Source of the DNA: Snowella sp. | Lineage (GTDB): Bacteria; Cyanobacteriota; Cyanobacteriia; Cyanobacteriales; Microcystaceae | Assembly: GCA_003249095.1 (NCBI GenBank) | Contig: QBMS01000026.1 | Span: 1 to 38,368, forward strand | DNA: 38,368 nt | Direction of reading: 5' to 3' | Shown: one piece after another, positions 16,887 through 24,575 of the stretch | Position numbering within the stretch: the first letter of the stretch is position 1 | How the letters are laid out: each line of letters begins with the position of its first letter | Made by a program: the position numbers and the translations under genes | Notes under the pieces: generated by a model | What the model was told of the DNA's origin: nothing | The model's database searches: none | Seen by the model: only the letters and a program-made list of their open reading frames with translations

Positions 16887-18062
16887 TTAACCCACAGCAG
16901 TTAAACGAAAAGCCGCACCTAAACCTGCCGACATTTCAGCAACCGTAATTTTGCCATCGTGATCGCTGTCCAAAGCATCAAAAACTGCATCCATTCCAGC
17001 CCACTCCTCGCGGGTAATAAAACCATCTCCATCTAAATCGTAGGCATGGAAAATATCCTCGGCGGCATGACTGACAATTTCCGCACCTTCGAGGCGAGTT
17101 AACCGTTCTTGGAGGAGATGTTCTAATGCTTCCAAGGCTTTCGTGAAACCTGCAATACCTTCGGCCAATTTCTCGTTTGCCATTGCATTTTCAGCGTGCA
17201 TTTTTTCAAAGGTTGCTTGATCCATGTCGATTTTCGTAATACTTTGATCAACCTTTGCTGGATCTAGCTTACGGACAAGGGTTTCCTCTGTCGATCGCAA
17301 TTGATCCAATAATTTAGGCGAAATCGTTAAAAGGTCACAACCCGCTAATTCAATAATTTCGCCAATATTACGGAAGCTCGCCCCCATTACCTCGGTTTTG
17401 TAGCCAAATTTTTTGTAATAGTTGTAAATCGTCGTAACAGATTGCACGCCAGGATCTTCTGTTGCTGAATAATCTTTGCCTGTTTCCTTGACGTACCAAT
17501 CTAAAATACGCCCCACAAAAGGAGAAATCAGAGTAACACCCGCCTCAGCACAGGCGATCGCTTGGTGAAGTCCGAATAAGAGAGTGAGATTACAATGAAT
17601 ACCTTCTTTTTCCAAAGATTCTGCCGCCTTGATGCCTTCCCAGGTTGAAGCAATTTTAATCAAAATGCGATCGCGAGAAATGCCTGCCGCTTCGTATTGA
17701 CCAATTAAATAATGGGCTTTTTCAATCGTGGCTTGGGTATCATAGGACAATCTCGCGTCAACTTCCGTTGAAACTCGTCCTGGAATAATTTCTAGAATTT
17801 TAAGACCAAAAGAAACTGCCAAACGGTCAAAGGCAAGGGTCACAACATCGGATAGTGAGGCACTGCTTCCTAATTCTTTTCGCGCTTTTTTGAGGGTATC
17901 ATCAACAATTTCCTGATATTGGGGCATTTGAGCCGCCGCCGTGATCAAAGAAGGATTGGTTGTAGCATCACGGGGCGTAAAAGTTTCGATCGCCTGAATA
18001 TCGCCTGTATCTGCGACAACGACCGTCATCGTCTTGAGTTGATCGAGTAAGTTTTGAGTCAT
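16887..18062 (-). CDS. tal: Transaldolase with C-terminal EF-hand pair
   Basis: Transaldolase moves a dihydroxyacetone unit between sugar phosphates in the non-oxidative pentose phosphate pathway. Residues 1-320 match TalB-type enzymes: '[20 protein letters not shown]', 'DATTNPSLI', the Schiff-base Lys in '[13 protein letters not shown]', and '[19 protein letters not shown]'. Residues about 335-391 add two canonical EF-hands: '[12 protein letters not shown]' and '[12 protein letters not shown]', each with Asp at positions 1, 3 and 5 and Glu at 12. The 391-residue fusion is known in other cyanobacteria and suggests calcium-dependent control or binding. The gene is alone, transcribed away from the NIL-ferredoxin across a 220-bp AT-rich gap. 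Confidence 0.96.
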   Translation of the reverse strand: MTQNLLDQLKTMTVVVADTGDIQAIETFTPRDATTNPSLITAAAQMPQYQEIVDDTLKKARKELGSSASLSDVVTLAFDRLAVSFGLKILEIIPGRVSTEVDARLSYDTQATIEKAHYLIGQYEAAGISRDRILIKIASTWEGIKAAESLEKEGIHCNLTLLFGLHQAIACAEAGVTLISPFVGRILDWYVKETGKDYSATEDPGVQSVTTIYNYYKKFGYKTEVMGASFRNIGEIIELAGCDLLTISPKLLDQLRSTEETLVRKLDPAKVDQSITKIDMDQATFEKMHAENAMANEKLAEGIAGFTKALEALEHLLQERLTRLEGAEIVSHAAEDIFHAYDLDGDGFITREEWAGMDAVFDALDSDHDGKITVAEMSAGLGAAFRLTAVG

Positions 18063-18282
18063 GGTAAATTGGAAATAGGGCTAATAATTTTTACTATAAA
18101 CCGATTTTAAAAATCAGTCAGAAATATTTTCTTTTTTGGTGATTCTTAATAAGAATTTAACTTTCTTTTTCAACGTTGGCCTGCTTATGGGGGATTTCTT
18201 AATTCTTTGTTTTTGAGAAAAATTTTTACTATGGTATAAATACAGACTGCGATCAACTGAAAACAAATTATTCTTATCTATT

Positions 18283-18687
18283 ATGAAAAAACGAGTTACC
18301 CTTTCCTTTCCTCGACGCGCTATTCAAATGCCAATTACCTACCGATTGGCTAAAGATTTTAATGTTGCGGCTAATATTATTCGCGCCCAAATAGCCCCTA
18401 ATCAGATCGGGAAATTGGTTCTAGAATTGTCGGGAGATATTGACCAATTAGAGGCATCGATTGAGTGGATGCGATCGCAGGAAATTAATGTTTCTTTGGC
18501 CAGTCGAGAAATTGTGATCAATGAAAATAGTTGTGTCGATTGTGGACTCTGTACAGGGGTTTGTCCAACGGAAGCTCTGATTCTTGATCCCGAAACTTTT
18601 AAGTTGAACTTTCGGCGATCGCGTTGTGTGGTGTGTGAGCAATGTATTCCTGCTTGTCCCGTACAGGCGATTTCTACGAATTTTTAA
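18283..18687 (+). CDS. NIL domain-4Fe-4S ferredoxin fusion
   Basis: This 134-residue protein has an N-terminal NIL domain at about residues 5-75, a ligand-binding fold found in methionine ABC transporters. A two-cluster ferredoxin domain follows at about 76-134. The cysteine motifs are 'CVDCGLCTGVCP' and 'CVVCEQCIPACP', each of the CxxCxxCxxxCP form, so two 4Fe-4S clusters are expected. Such NIL-ferredoxins occur across cyanobacteria and have been linked to sulfur or methionine metabolism, but the electron partner is not known. The ATG is clear; a PIN-domain remnant abuts its stop codon. Confidence 0.9.
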   Translation: MKKRVTLSFPRRAIQMPITYRLAKDFNVAANIIRAQIAPNQIGKLVLELSGDIDQLEASIEWMRSQEINVSLASREIVINENSCVDCGLCTGVCPTEALILDPETFKLNFRRSRCVVCEQCIPACPVQAISTNF

Positions 18688-18973
18688 TTTGCCTGAAATT
18701 GTAGATTATGAAATTACAAGAGAACTATTACGGGCGAATAAACTAGCAGGTTTGGAAAAATTGGATAAGCTTAAATCTCTAATTTCCTATCTTCCTATTA
18801 CGACTGAAGTTATGTTAAAGGCGGGAGAATTATGGGCTGAAACTAGAAAAAAAGGAAAACCAACGGAGGATAATAGATCTTTAGATGGTGATGTTATCTT
18901 AGCGGCCCAAGCTCTTTCGTTACAAACTACTCTTTTATTGAACAATCATGAAAACGAAATTATTATAGCGTGA
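18688..18973 (+). pseudogene. PIN-domain (VapC-like) gene remnant
   Basis: Just after the ferredoxin stop, a different frame reads 'LPEIVDYEITRELLRANKLA', then 'YLPITTEVMLKAGELWAE' and 'RSLDGDVILAAQALSL'. This is the middle and C-terminal part of a PIN-domain RNase toxin, including the conserved Glu and the paired Asp residues. The first 40-50 residues, with the essential N-terminal Asp ('DTS/DTN'), are missing, and the last 15 residues do not resemble the family end. No start codon of its own is evident except inside the ferredoxin gene. It is judged non-functional. A full PIN gene of the same subfamily lies at 37191. Confidence 0.7.
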
Positions 18974-19025
18974 ATAATTCCCAAGAAAATTAATTATACC
19001 TACCTACTTAACGTAATTTACCGTA

Positions 19026-21590
19026 TTAATAATAGGCTCTAACATCGATCGCCAAAACTTCCCCTAGTTTCAATAAATCAGATAAATGAATGACTGTCCA
19101 AGGGCAACTTTCCGTAGAATAATTATCCAAACAATTAGGCATTAATTGCTCATGTAGAAACTGATAATAAAGTTCCTGGGCAGGAGCAAGAGAAATTCCC
19201 AAATGTAAATGTTCACCCACTTCGATCATTTTAATCAGATGATGAATATCGGTTTCGGCTTGTTGGGGTTCGGGAGTATAAAGCAGTTTTTGTAAACTCT
19301 GAAAAATTAAGCGTTCCAAGGTTTTCTTGGCTTCGGGCATGGTCAACTGACAGTGTAAATAATCTGCTTCCGTCGCGATCGCGGTTAATTCTTCTAAATA
19401 ATGGGCCGTTAGTTTAGAATTATCAATGGATTGCTCCAATTGTCCCATGACCTTCAGACAACGGTGGGCGATCGCAATATCTGCCGCAACCTGTAATTCC
19501 TGGGGAACGGGTAATTCATCTCGTTGAAAAGCGACTAAAATACTATAATTATCCCGATAAATTTGGGTATAAAGTTGATCTAAATGCTTTTTCGTTTTTT
19601 GCGTTAATAACTGCATAATGCGGTGTCTTTCTTCGGCAAAAAGATTTTGTAAATTAAAAGATTGATAACCAAAAACTTCACTCATACTGAGAATGATTTT
19701 GGCTGAACTGGCTAATTTAAGCGAAGCAAAAACTTGTTCTTTTAATTTACTGTAGGCACTCCGACTTTTAAACGGTTGAATACAACAATGAAAATCCCAA
19801 CCGCCTAAATGCAAAACCGCAAAGGTAAAATGATGATTTTCCCAGATAATCATTGAAGTTAATTTTACCTGTCCCACTGCCAACGTTAATGGGCCGAGTT
19901 GTTGCTTTTGATAATCTAATTGCTCGGTTTGATAACAATAAATAGCCTGTTGATGAGCATAATTCGTAAACAGAGAACTAATGGCATAGTGGGCCGCCAC
20001 TTGTTCAAAGCTAATTTGAGCCGTCGTGACTAATTGTTGATAAACCGCTTCTCCATCCTTAAAAACCGCCACATTACTAGGAGCCCAGGCTAATTGAGCC
20101 ACAAAATCCTTTTCTAAATGGATTCCCGTTACCTCCGCCGCTAATTCCATTGCCCGCGACGCGTAGCGCAAAATTTGCACTCCTTCTGGTCGAGATATTT
20201 CTTCAAAAAACCAACCACAACTAGTAAACATCAACAAACTATGACGTTGCATTTCTAATAAACGCAGAGCATCAATTTTTTCTGTTGATGTAAGGGGATG
20301 AATTTGATGTTTTTGTAAAAATAATTCTGTTTTTTCGGGAGAGCGATCAAGAATCACCTGAATATAATCTTCCCTCGCTTGCCAGGGATCATTAAATAAT
20401 TTTCGTCCAGCGGTCACATAAAGCTTGATCAATTCATCACGGAGCCAATTTAAACTATCCCGAAGCGGTCTGCGCCATTTTTGATGCCATTCTCCTCCCC
20501 CACCGCAACCACAATCATCCTGCCAACGATCCACGCCATGCCCACAACTCCAAGCAGTCACAGGTTTAAGTACCACTTCCCATTGGGGCGGGAATAAACT
20601 GAGATAATGGGCAAAATTTGTTACTTTCCAGTTTCTTCTGGGGAATTCCGTCGTAAAAGCATAGGCTAAACATTTTTCCGTTCCACCCTTGTGATGCCCA
20701 AAAGTTTCGCCATCGGTAGCCACACTAATCAATTGGGAAGGACGGTGATCGCCTCTGACTGCTTGCCCTAGCCGTCCTGCCAAGTGGTCTGAGCTACTCA
20801 GGACATCATTAAAGCCCATATCGCGGGAAATGGGGCCATCATAAAAGAAAATATCAATAAAACGACCATCGGCAATAAAGCAGCGATAGGGACGGGTGGG
20901 ATCAATCTGAGTGCCGCCAACTTCATGCCATTCGGGGTGGGGATCATGTTCGGTGGGTAAAGGGCGACAGCGTTCTGCCTGGGAAGGCGCAAGAACAATA
21001 AAGCGGATATTTTCGTCAATGAGGGCTTCTAGGGTGTCATAATCAACCGCCGTTTCTGCTAACCACATTCCCTCGGTTTCCCGTCCAAAGCGATAGCTAA
21101 AATCGGCTTTTCCCCAACGAATTTGGGTATATTTATCTTTTTTATTTGCTAAGGGCAAAATGATGTGGTTATAAACTTGGGCGATCGCGTTTCCGTGGCC
21201 ATTGAGGCGATCGCGGCTTTTACGGTCGGCATCAATGATGCGTTGATAGGCTTCGAGGTCATAGCTTTCTAGCCAGGACATCAGGGTAGGGCCGATATTA
21301 AAACTTAAATATTCAAAATTATTAACAATTTTTAGAATCTCACCGCGATCATTAAGAATACGGGCAAAAGCATTCGGTCGATAACATTCATGATGAATAC
21401 GTTCATTCCAATCATGGAAAGGAGAAGCACTCGGTTGACGCTCAATCGTATCCAAATAGGGATTTTCTCTAGGGGGTTGATAAAAATGTCCATGAATCGT
21501 GACATAAATTCCCGTTTCTGTGGGTTTGAGGGGAGTTTTCGCTTCAGAATTAACAATAAGATCGGATGAATTGGTGAGTATTGCCGTCAT
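19026..21590 (-). CDS. GH57 / DUF3536 glycoside hydrolase-like protein
   Basis: This 854-residue cytosolic protein belongs to glycoside hydrolase family 57 with the DUF3536 C-terminal region, usually annotated as an alpha-amylase/alpha-glucanotransferase relative. Family regions are 'TIHGHFYQPPREN' (residues 31-43), 'EGMWLAETAVDYD', where Glu179 matches the catalytic nucleophile, and 'SVATDGETFGHH', where Asp293 matches the acid/base. The Cys/Gly cluster 'DDCGCGGGGEWHQKW' follows near 370. The remaining 450 residues are helical and of unknown role. Because both catalytic residues are present, activity on glycogen or another alpha-glucan is plausible but unproven. The start has several downstream alternatives; ATG at 21590 is the first in frame. 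Confidence 0.88.
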   Translation of the reverse strand: MTAILTNSSDLIVNSEAKTPLKPTETGIYVTIHGHFYQPPRENPYLDTIERQPSASPFHDWNERIHHECYRPNAFARILNDRGEILKIVNNFEYLSFNIGPTLMSWLESYDLEAYQRIIDADRKSRDRLNGHGNAIAQVYNHIILPLANKKDKYTQIRWGKADFSYRFGRETEGMWLAETAVDYDTLEALIDENIRFIVLAPSQAERCRPLPTEHDPHPEWHEVGGTQIDPTRPYRCFIADGRFIDIFFYDGPISRDMGFNDVLSSSDHLAGRLGQAVRGDHRPSQLISVATDGETFGHHKGGTEKCLAYAFTTEFPRRNWKVTNFAHYLSLFPPQWEVVLKPVTAWSCGHGVDRWQDDCGCGGGGEWHQKWRRPLRDSLNWLRDELIKLYVTAGRKLFNDPWQAREDYIQVILDRSPEKTELFLQKHQIHPLTSTEKIDALRLLEMQRHSLLMFTSCGWFFEEISRPEGVQILRYASRAMELAAEVTGIHLEKDFVAQLAWAPSNVAVFKDGEAVYQQLVTTAQISFEQVAAHYAISSLFTNYAHQQAIYCYQTEQLDYQKQQLGPLTLAVGQVKLTSMIIWENHHFTFAVLHLGGWDFHCCIQPFKSRSAYSKLKEQVFASLKLASSAKIILSMSEVFGYQSFNLQNLFAEERHRIMQLLTQKTKKHLDQLYTQIYRDNYSILVAFQRDELPVPQELQVAADIAIAHRCLKVMGQLEQSIDNSKLTAHYLEELTAIATEADYLHCQLTMPEAKKTLERLIFQSLQKLLYTPEPQQAETDIHHLIKMIEVGEHLHLGISLAPAQELYYQFLHEQLMPNCLDNYSTESCPWTVIHLSDLLKLGEVLAIDVRAYY

Positions 21591-21788
21591 AAAATTTAAT
21601 AAAAATTTAAGGTTTTTTCTGAGAATTTAGAGATAGCTATATTTGAGTTTAAGAAGAGGGGCTGGAAAAGCTTTTTTATTGTAGCGTTATTTTTAAGTAA
21701 TGATAGCCCTTAATAATAGTTATCTGTTAAAAATTGAACACAAATAGGAAATCATAACCTTAAAAAACTAGAAATACCTAAAAATGTA

Positions 21789-21810
21789 GGAACATAATAT
21801 ATTATGTCCC
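21789..21810. repeat. Palindromic repeat family, copy B
   Basis: The 16-bp perfect palindrome ACATAATATATTATGT (21792-21807) is followed by CCC. It is nearly the same as copy C at 33117, which is symmetric over 20 bp. It lies in the 273-bp gap between the proA and GH57 genes, where I see no gene. Confidence 0.6.
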
Positions 21811-21863
21811 CCAAAATCATGACCTCAAAATATTTTCAAAAAAATACGGAAATACAACAAAAC

Positions 21864-23168
21864 TTATAAATCTTGATGAGTAAAGGATTTAGCCTCTACT
21901 CCACTATAGGTTTCTACTAAATGACCATCCCCAATTAATTGATATTTATAGGTGACTAAACCTTCCAAACCCACTGGCCCACGAGGTGGCATTTTTTGGG
22001 TACTAATTCCTACTTCTGCCCCAAAACCGTAGCGAAAACCATCAGCAAAGCGGGTACTACAATTTTGAAAAACGCCTGCCGCATCGACTTGATTACAAAA
22101 CTGTGTTGCGGTTTGTGAATTTTCCGTGACAATGCCCTCCGTATGTTTCGAGCCGTAGGAATGAATGTGGGCGATCGCCTCATCTAGGTTATTCACTATT
22201 TTAATTGACAAAATTAAATCCGAATATTCTGTCTGCCAATCCGCTTCCGTTGCAGGTAGAACCGTAATAATTGATTGAGTTTTTTGATCGCCTTTAAGGA
22301 TCACATTTTTCTCGCTTAAAGCAACCGCTAATTTTGGTAATAATTCGTCCGCAATTTTTTCATGAACTAAAAGTGTTTCAATCGCATTACAAGCCGCAGG
22401 ATATTGGGTTTTGGAATCCACTGTAATCGCGATCGCTTTAGTAAAATCTGCTGCTTCATCTAGATATAAATGACAAACACCATCGGCATGACCCAGGACA
22501 GGAATTTGGGTATTTTGTTGGATGTAACGGACAAATTCATTAGAACCTCTCGGAATAATCAAATCTACATATTTCTCTAGGGTTAATAATTCTTTAATTT
22601 CTTCCCTTGTAGTTAATAATTGAATGGCTTCTGCATTAACTTTTGTTTTTGCTAAACCCTTTTTAATCACATCTACTAATACTTGGCAGGAACGAATCGC
22701 CTCTTTTCCACCCTTTAAAATGACTCCATTGCCTGATTTAATCGCTAAACTGGTAATCTGAATGAGAGCTTCGGGACGGGCTTCAAAAATCACGCCTAAA
22801 ACGCCCAGGGGACAGCTCATTCTTTTTAAAACTAGACCTTGATCTAATTCCCGATGAATGGTAATTTCACCAATAGGATCAGCTAATTTTTGCACATCCC
22901 AAACGCCTGTGATGGTTGATTTGAGTTTGCTTTCACTCAGCTTTAATCGCTCATAAAGGGGTTTAGAAATGCCTTCCGCTTGGGCCACTTGACAGTCCAA
23001 TTCATTAGCCCTCAAGATTTCTGGGATCGCTATTTCCAGGGATTCTGCGATCGCGGCGATCGCCTGATCACGTTCTGCACCAGAGAGAACGCCCAACTCA
23101 CGGGCCGCTTGACGAGTTTTATGAGCCACTTCTAATAAAGATTCTGAGGCAATAGGGGGAGTAAGCAT
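21864..23168 (-). CDS. proA: Gamma-glutamyl phosphate reductase
   Basis: ProA reduces glutamyl-5-phosphate to glutamate semialdehyde with NADPH, the second step of proline synthesis. The 434-residue length is typical. Features include '[20 protein letters not shown]' near residue 117, '[12 protein letters not shown]', '[15 protein letters not shown]' near 205, and the catalytic Cys in '[18 protein letters not shown]' near 255. The C-terminal '[20 protein letters not shown]' and '[14 protein letters not shown]' are also diagnostic. The gene is not clustered with proB (12671), which is usual in cyanobacteria. Confidence 0.97.
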   Translation of the reverse strand: MLTPPIASESLLEVAHKTRQAARELGVLSGAERDQAIAAIAESLEIAIPEILRANELDCQVAQAEGISKPLYERLKLSESKLKSTITGVWDVQKLADPIGEITIHRELDQGLVLKRMSCPLGVLGVIFEARPEALIQITSLAIKSGNGVILKGGKEAIRSCQVLVDVIKKGLAKTKVNAEAIQLLTTREEIKELLTLEKYVDLIIPRGSNEFVRYIQQNTQIPVLGHADGVCHLYLDEAADFTKAIAITVDSKTQYPAACNAIETLLVHEKIADELLPKLAVALSEKNVILKGDQKTQSIITVLPATEADWQTEYSDLILSIKIVNNLDEAIAHIHSYGSKHTEGIVTENSQTATQFCNQVDAAGVFQNCSTRFADGFRYGFGAEVGISTQKMPPRGPVGLEGLVTYKYQLIGDGHLVETYSGVEAKSFTHQDL

Positions 23169-23533
23169 AGAAAATATAATTTAATCTAAATATTTATTTT
23201 AGACTATACTGCTGATCCATTACTCTAGGAAAACCCTCGTTATATCTAAGCTCTAGACTCTCATCAGGATAAGGCTTTGAGCAATCAATACCTAACAGAA
23301 ACTTTATTTTGGAGTTTCTATCAAAAATTAGGTCGGTGATCGCCTACTCATCAAGACGTTCAGAGTTTAGGGTTAATTCAGGTAATCCCACTCTAATAGA
23401 ACAGCGTTAAACTCGGTATCAACAATAAACGACTACGCGCTGGTTGGGAGGAAGACTATCTCCTTAAGGTTTTGCTCTCATAAGATGCGTTCGCCCTGGG
23501 TTTGACTCAAAGTTAATTCCTGATCTGCGCCGT
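23169..23533. other. Gap with decayed coding sequence ahead of IS110-like gene
   Basis: No intact gene is seen. Near the right end, frame-shifted fragments fit an IS110-type transposase: 'DAFALGLTQ' in one frame from 23484, directly after a stop, then 'DSKLIPDLRRLYMAH' in the frame of the following gene. This suggests that the 5' half of that transposase has decayed or been deleted. The left part (23169-23400) shows nothing I can name. Confidence 0.45.
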
Positions 23534-23539
23534 TTGTAT

Positions 23540-24211
23540 ATGGCACATAAATTTTTTACTCGTCAAGATACCCAGTTATTGAATCGCATTCAGGAACATT
23601 TAAGTTATGAGTTTCCTGAAATTGACTTATTTAAATCTACTGTTGGTCAAAACGATCATCAGGATAATCGTAGACCTCTAATTTGTACCATCGCGGTTAT
23701 TGATCGGGATTATTCTAGCGCGTCTACCTGGGTTAAGCGTTTAAAACATTCAATTGCTAAGGAATATGGAATTGATATTTCTCAAATTACCAAATTAATT
23801 GCTGGTGATATTGATCGCCTCGACCTACGGTTAATGGATATTGAAGAACAAATAAAATCGATTATCTATGATTTTCCTGTTTATAATCAGTTTTTTGATG
23901 AGTTTAAGATAGGTTTTATCCATCGTGCCATACTTCTCGCTTTAATTTATTCGTTCTCTAGCCGTTTCGATAATCCCGCTTCGTTTAAGCGTCGGTTGGG
24001 CCTTGTGACTGTTGAGGAGCAATCGGGCAAAAAGTCTGACCATAAAAAGGGTTCCAGCTCGGCTCTTTGTCGACGGGAATGGTATTTGTGGGTTTATTCT
24101 GCCATTAATCTTGCTCCTGAATTTCGTACTCATGCCGAGGTTCTTCAACCAATTTTTAAATATCATGATCAGGTGAATGCCTCTTTTTCTAATGACCCTG
24201 ATAAAATTTAA
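23540..24211 (+). CDS. IS110-like transposase, C-terminal part
   Basis: The 223 residues resemble the linker and C-terminal part of IS110/IS116-type transposases. The helical stretch 'FTRQDTQLLNRIQEHL' corresponds to the coiled region after the RuvC-like domain. 'RLDLRLMDIEEQIKSII' matches the pre-IS116 helix. 'RRLGLVTVEEQSGKK' and 'KKGSSSALCRREWYLWV' match the C-terminal catalytic segment with its conserved Ser. The usual first 100-130 residues with the DEDD site are not in this frame, and upstream fragments are frame-shifted. It is probably a dead or domesticated transposase. ATG at 23540 was chosen; a TTG at 23534 is also in frame. The next gene begins three bases after the stop. Confidence 0.55.
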   Translation: MAHKFFTRQDTQLLNRIQEHLSYEFPEIDLFKSTVGQNDHQDNRRPLICTIAVIDRDYSSASTWVKRLKHSIAKEYGIDISQITKLIAGDIDRLDLRLMDIEEQIKSIIYDFPVYNQFFDEFKIGFIHRAILLALIYSFSSRFDNPASFKRRLGLVTVEEQSGKKSDHKKGSSSALCRREWYLWVYSAINLAPEFRTHAEVLQPIFKYHDQVNASFSNDPDKI

Positions 24212-24214
24212 AAA

Positions 24215-24451
24215 ATGTTGGCTGATAAGTACAAACAGAAAATCAAAACTAAGATGATTGCTTCTATCCCTCCTGAATTACCTTTGGCGGCTCGAAAATT
24301 GGTGATCGCTTCTTTGGACTTTGAAAACCTTACTGTGCCTGAGTCTGCTATTTCTAAGGGTTTTGGCGATCTGGTGATTATGAAGACTGCGGGATATGCT
24401 TCTAAAACATTGTACTTTGCTTTGGATGTGGTGCGAGGTGAATTAGATTAA
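24215..24451 (+). CDS. Small hypothetical protein paired with IS110-like gene
   Basis: I do not recognise this 78-residue protein. It is basic at the start ('KYKQKIKTKM') and then mixed, with 'ASIPPELPLAARKLVIASL' and 'DLVIMKTAGYASKTLYFALD', and has no membrane segment or known motif. It begins three bases after the transposase-like gene and is followed by a terminator, so the two are co-transcribed. It could be an accessory protein of the element or a displaced C-terminal piece of the transposase. Confidence 0.5.
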   Translation: MLADKYKQKIKTKMIASIPPELPLAARKLVIASLDFENLTVPESAISKGFGDLVIMKTAGYASKTLYFALDVVRGELD

Positions 24452-24473
24452 ACCATTACTGTATAACGCTTTG

Positions 24474-24502
24474 AGGGGTATTATCTAAATATCCCTTTTT
24501 TT
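24474..24502 (+). terminator. Intrinsic terminator after IS110-like pair
   Basis: AGGGGTATT (24474-24482) pairs with AATATCCCT (24488-24496), with one G-U pair and a short loop, and a run of Ts follows to 24502. It ends the two-gene unit before the PBP gene. Confidence 0.7.
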
Positions 24503-24575
24503 ATGTAATATTTAAGAGCATGTATCAAAATGTCAGCACCTTATATCTTCCTATATTTAAAAATAATAAACGAAC

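Larger units (their letters stand above)
23484..24502 (+). mobile_element. Decayed IS110-like element with small downstream gene
   Basis: The span contains a transposase remnant, a 78-codon gene three bases after it and a terminator. IS110-family elements lack long terminal inverted repeats, and none are seen, so the ends are uncertain. No full HIP1 octamer occurs here, unlike most of the window. Confidence 0.4.

Noticed and set aside
20798-21019. Minus-strand overlapping frame within the GH57 gene
   Set aside because: Out of frame with a well-supported catalytic region that includes the Asp293 motif.
23403-23480. Short frame with 'RLRAGWEEDY', like the C-terminal end of MazE/AbrB antitoxins
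   Set aside because: Too short, with no upstream DNA-binding domain; it more likely belongs to the decayed transposase region.
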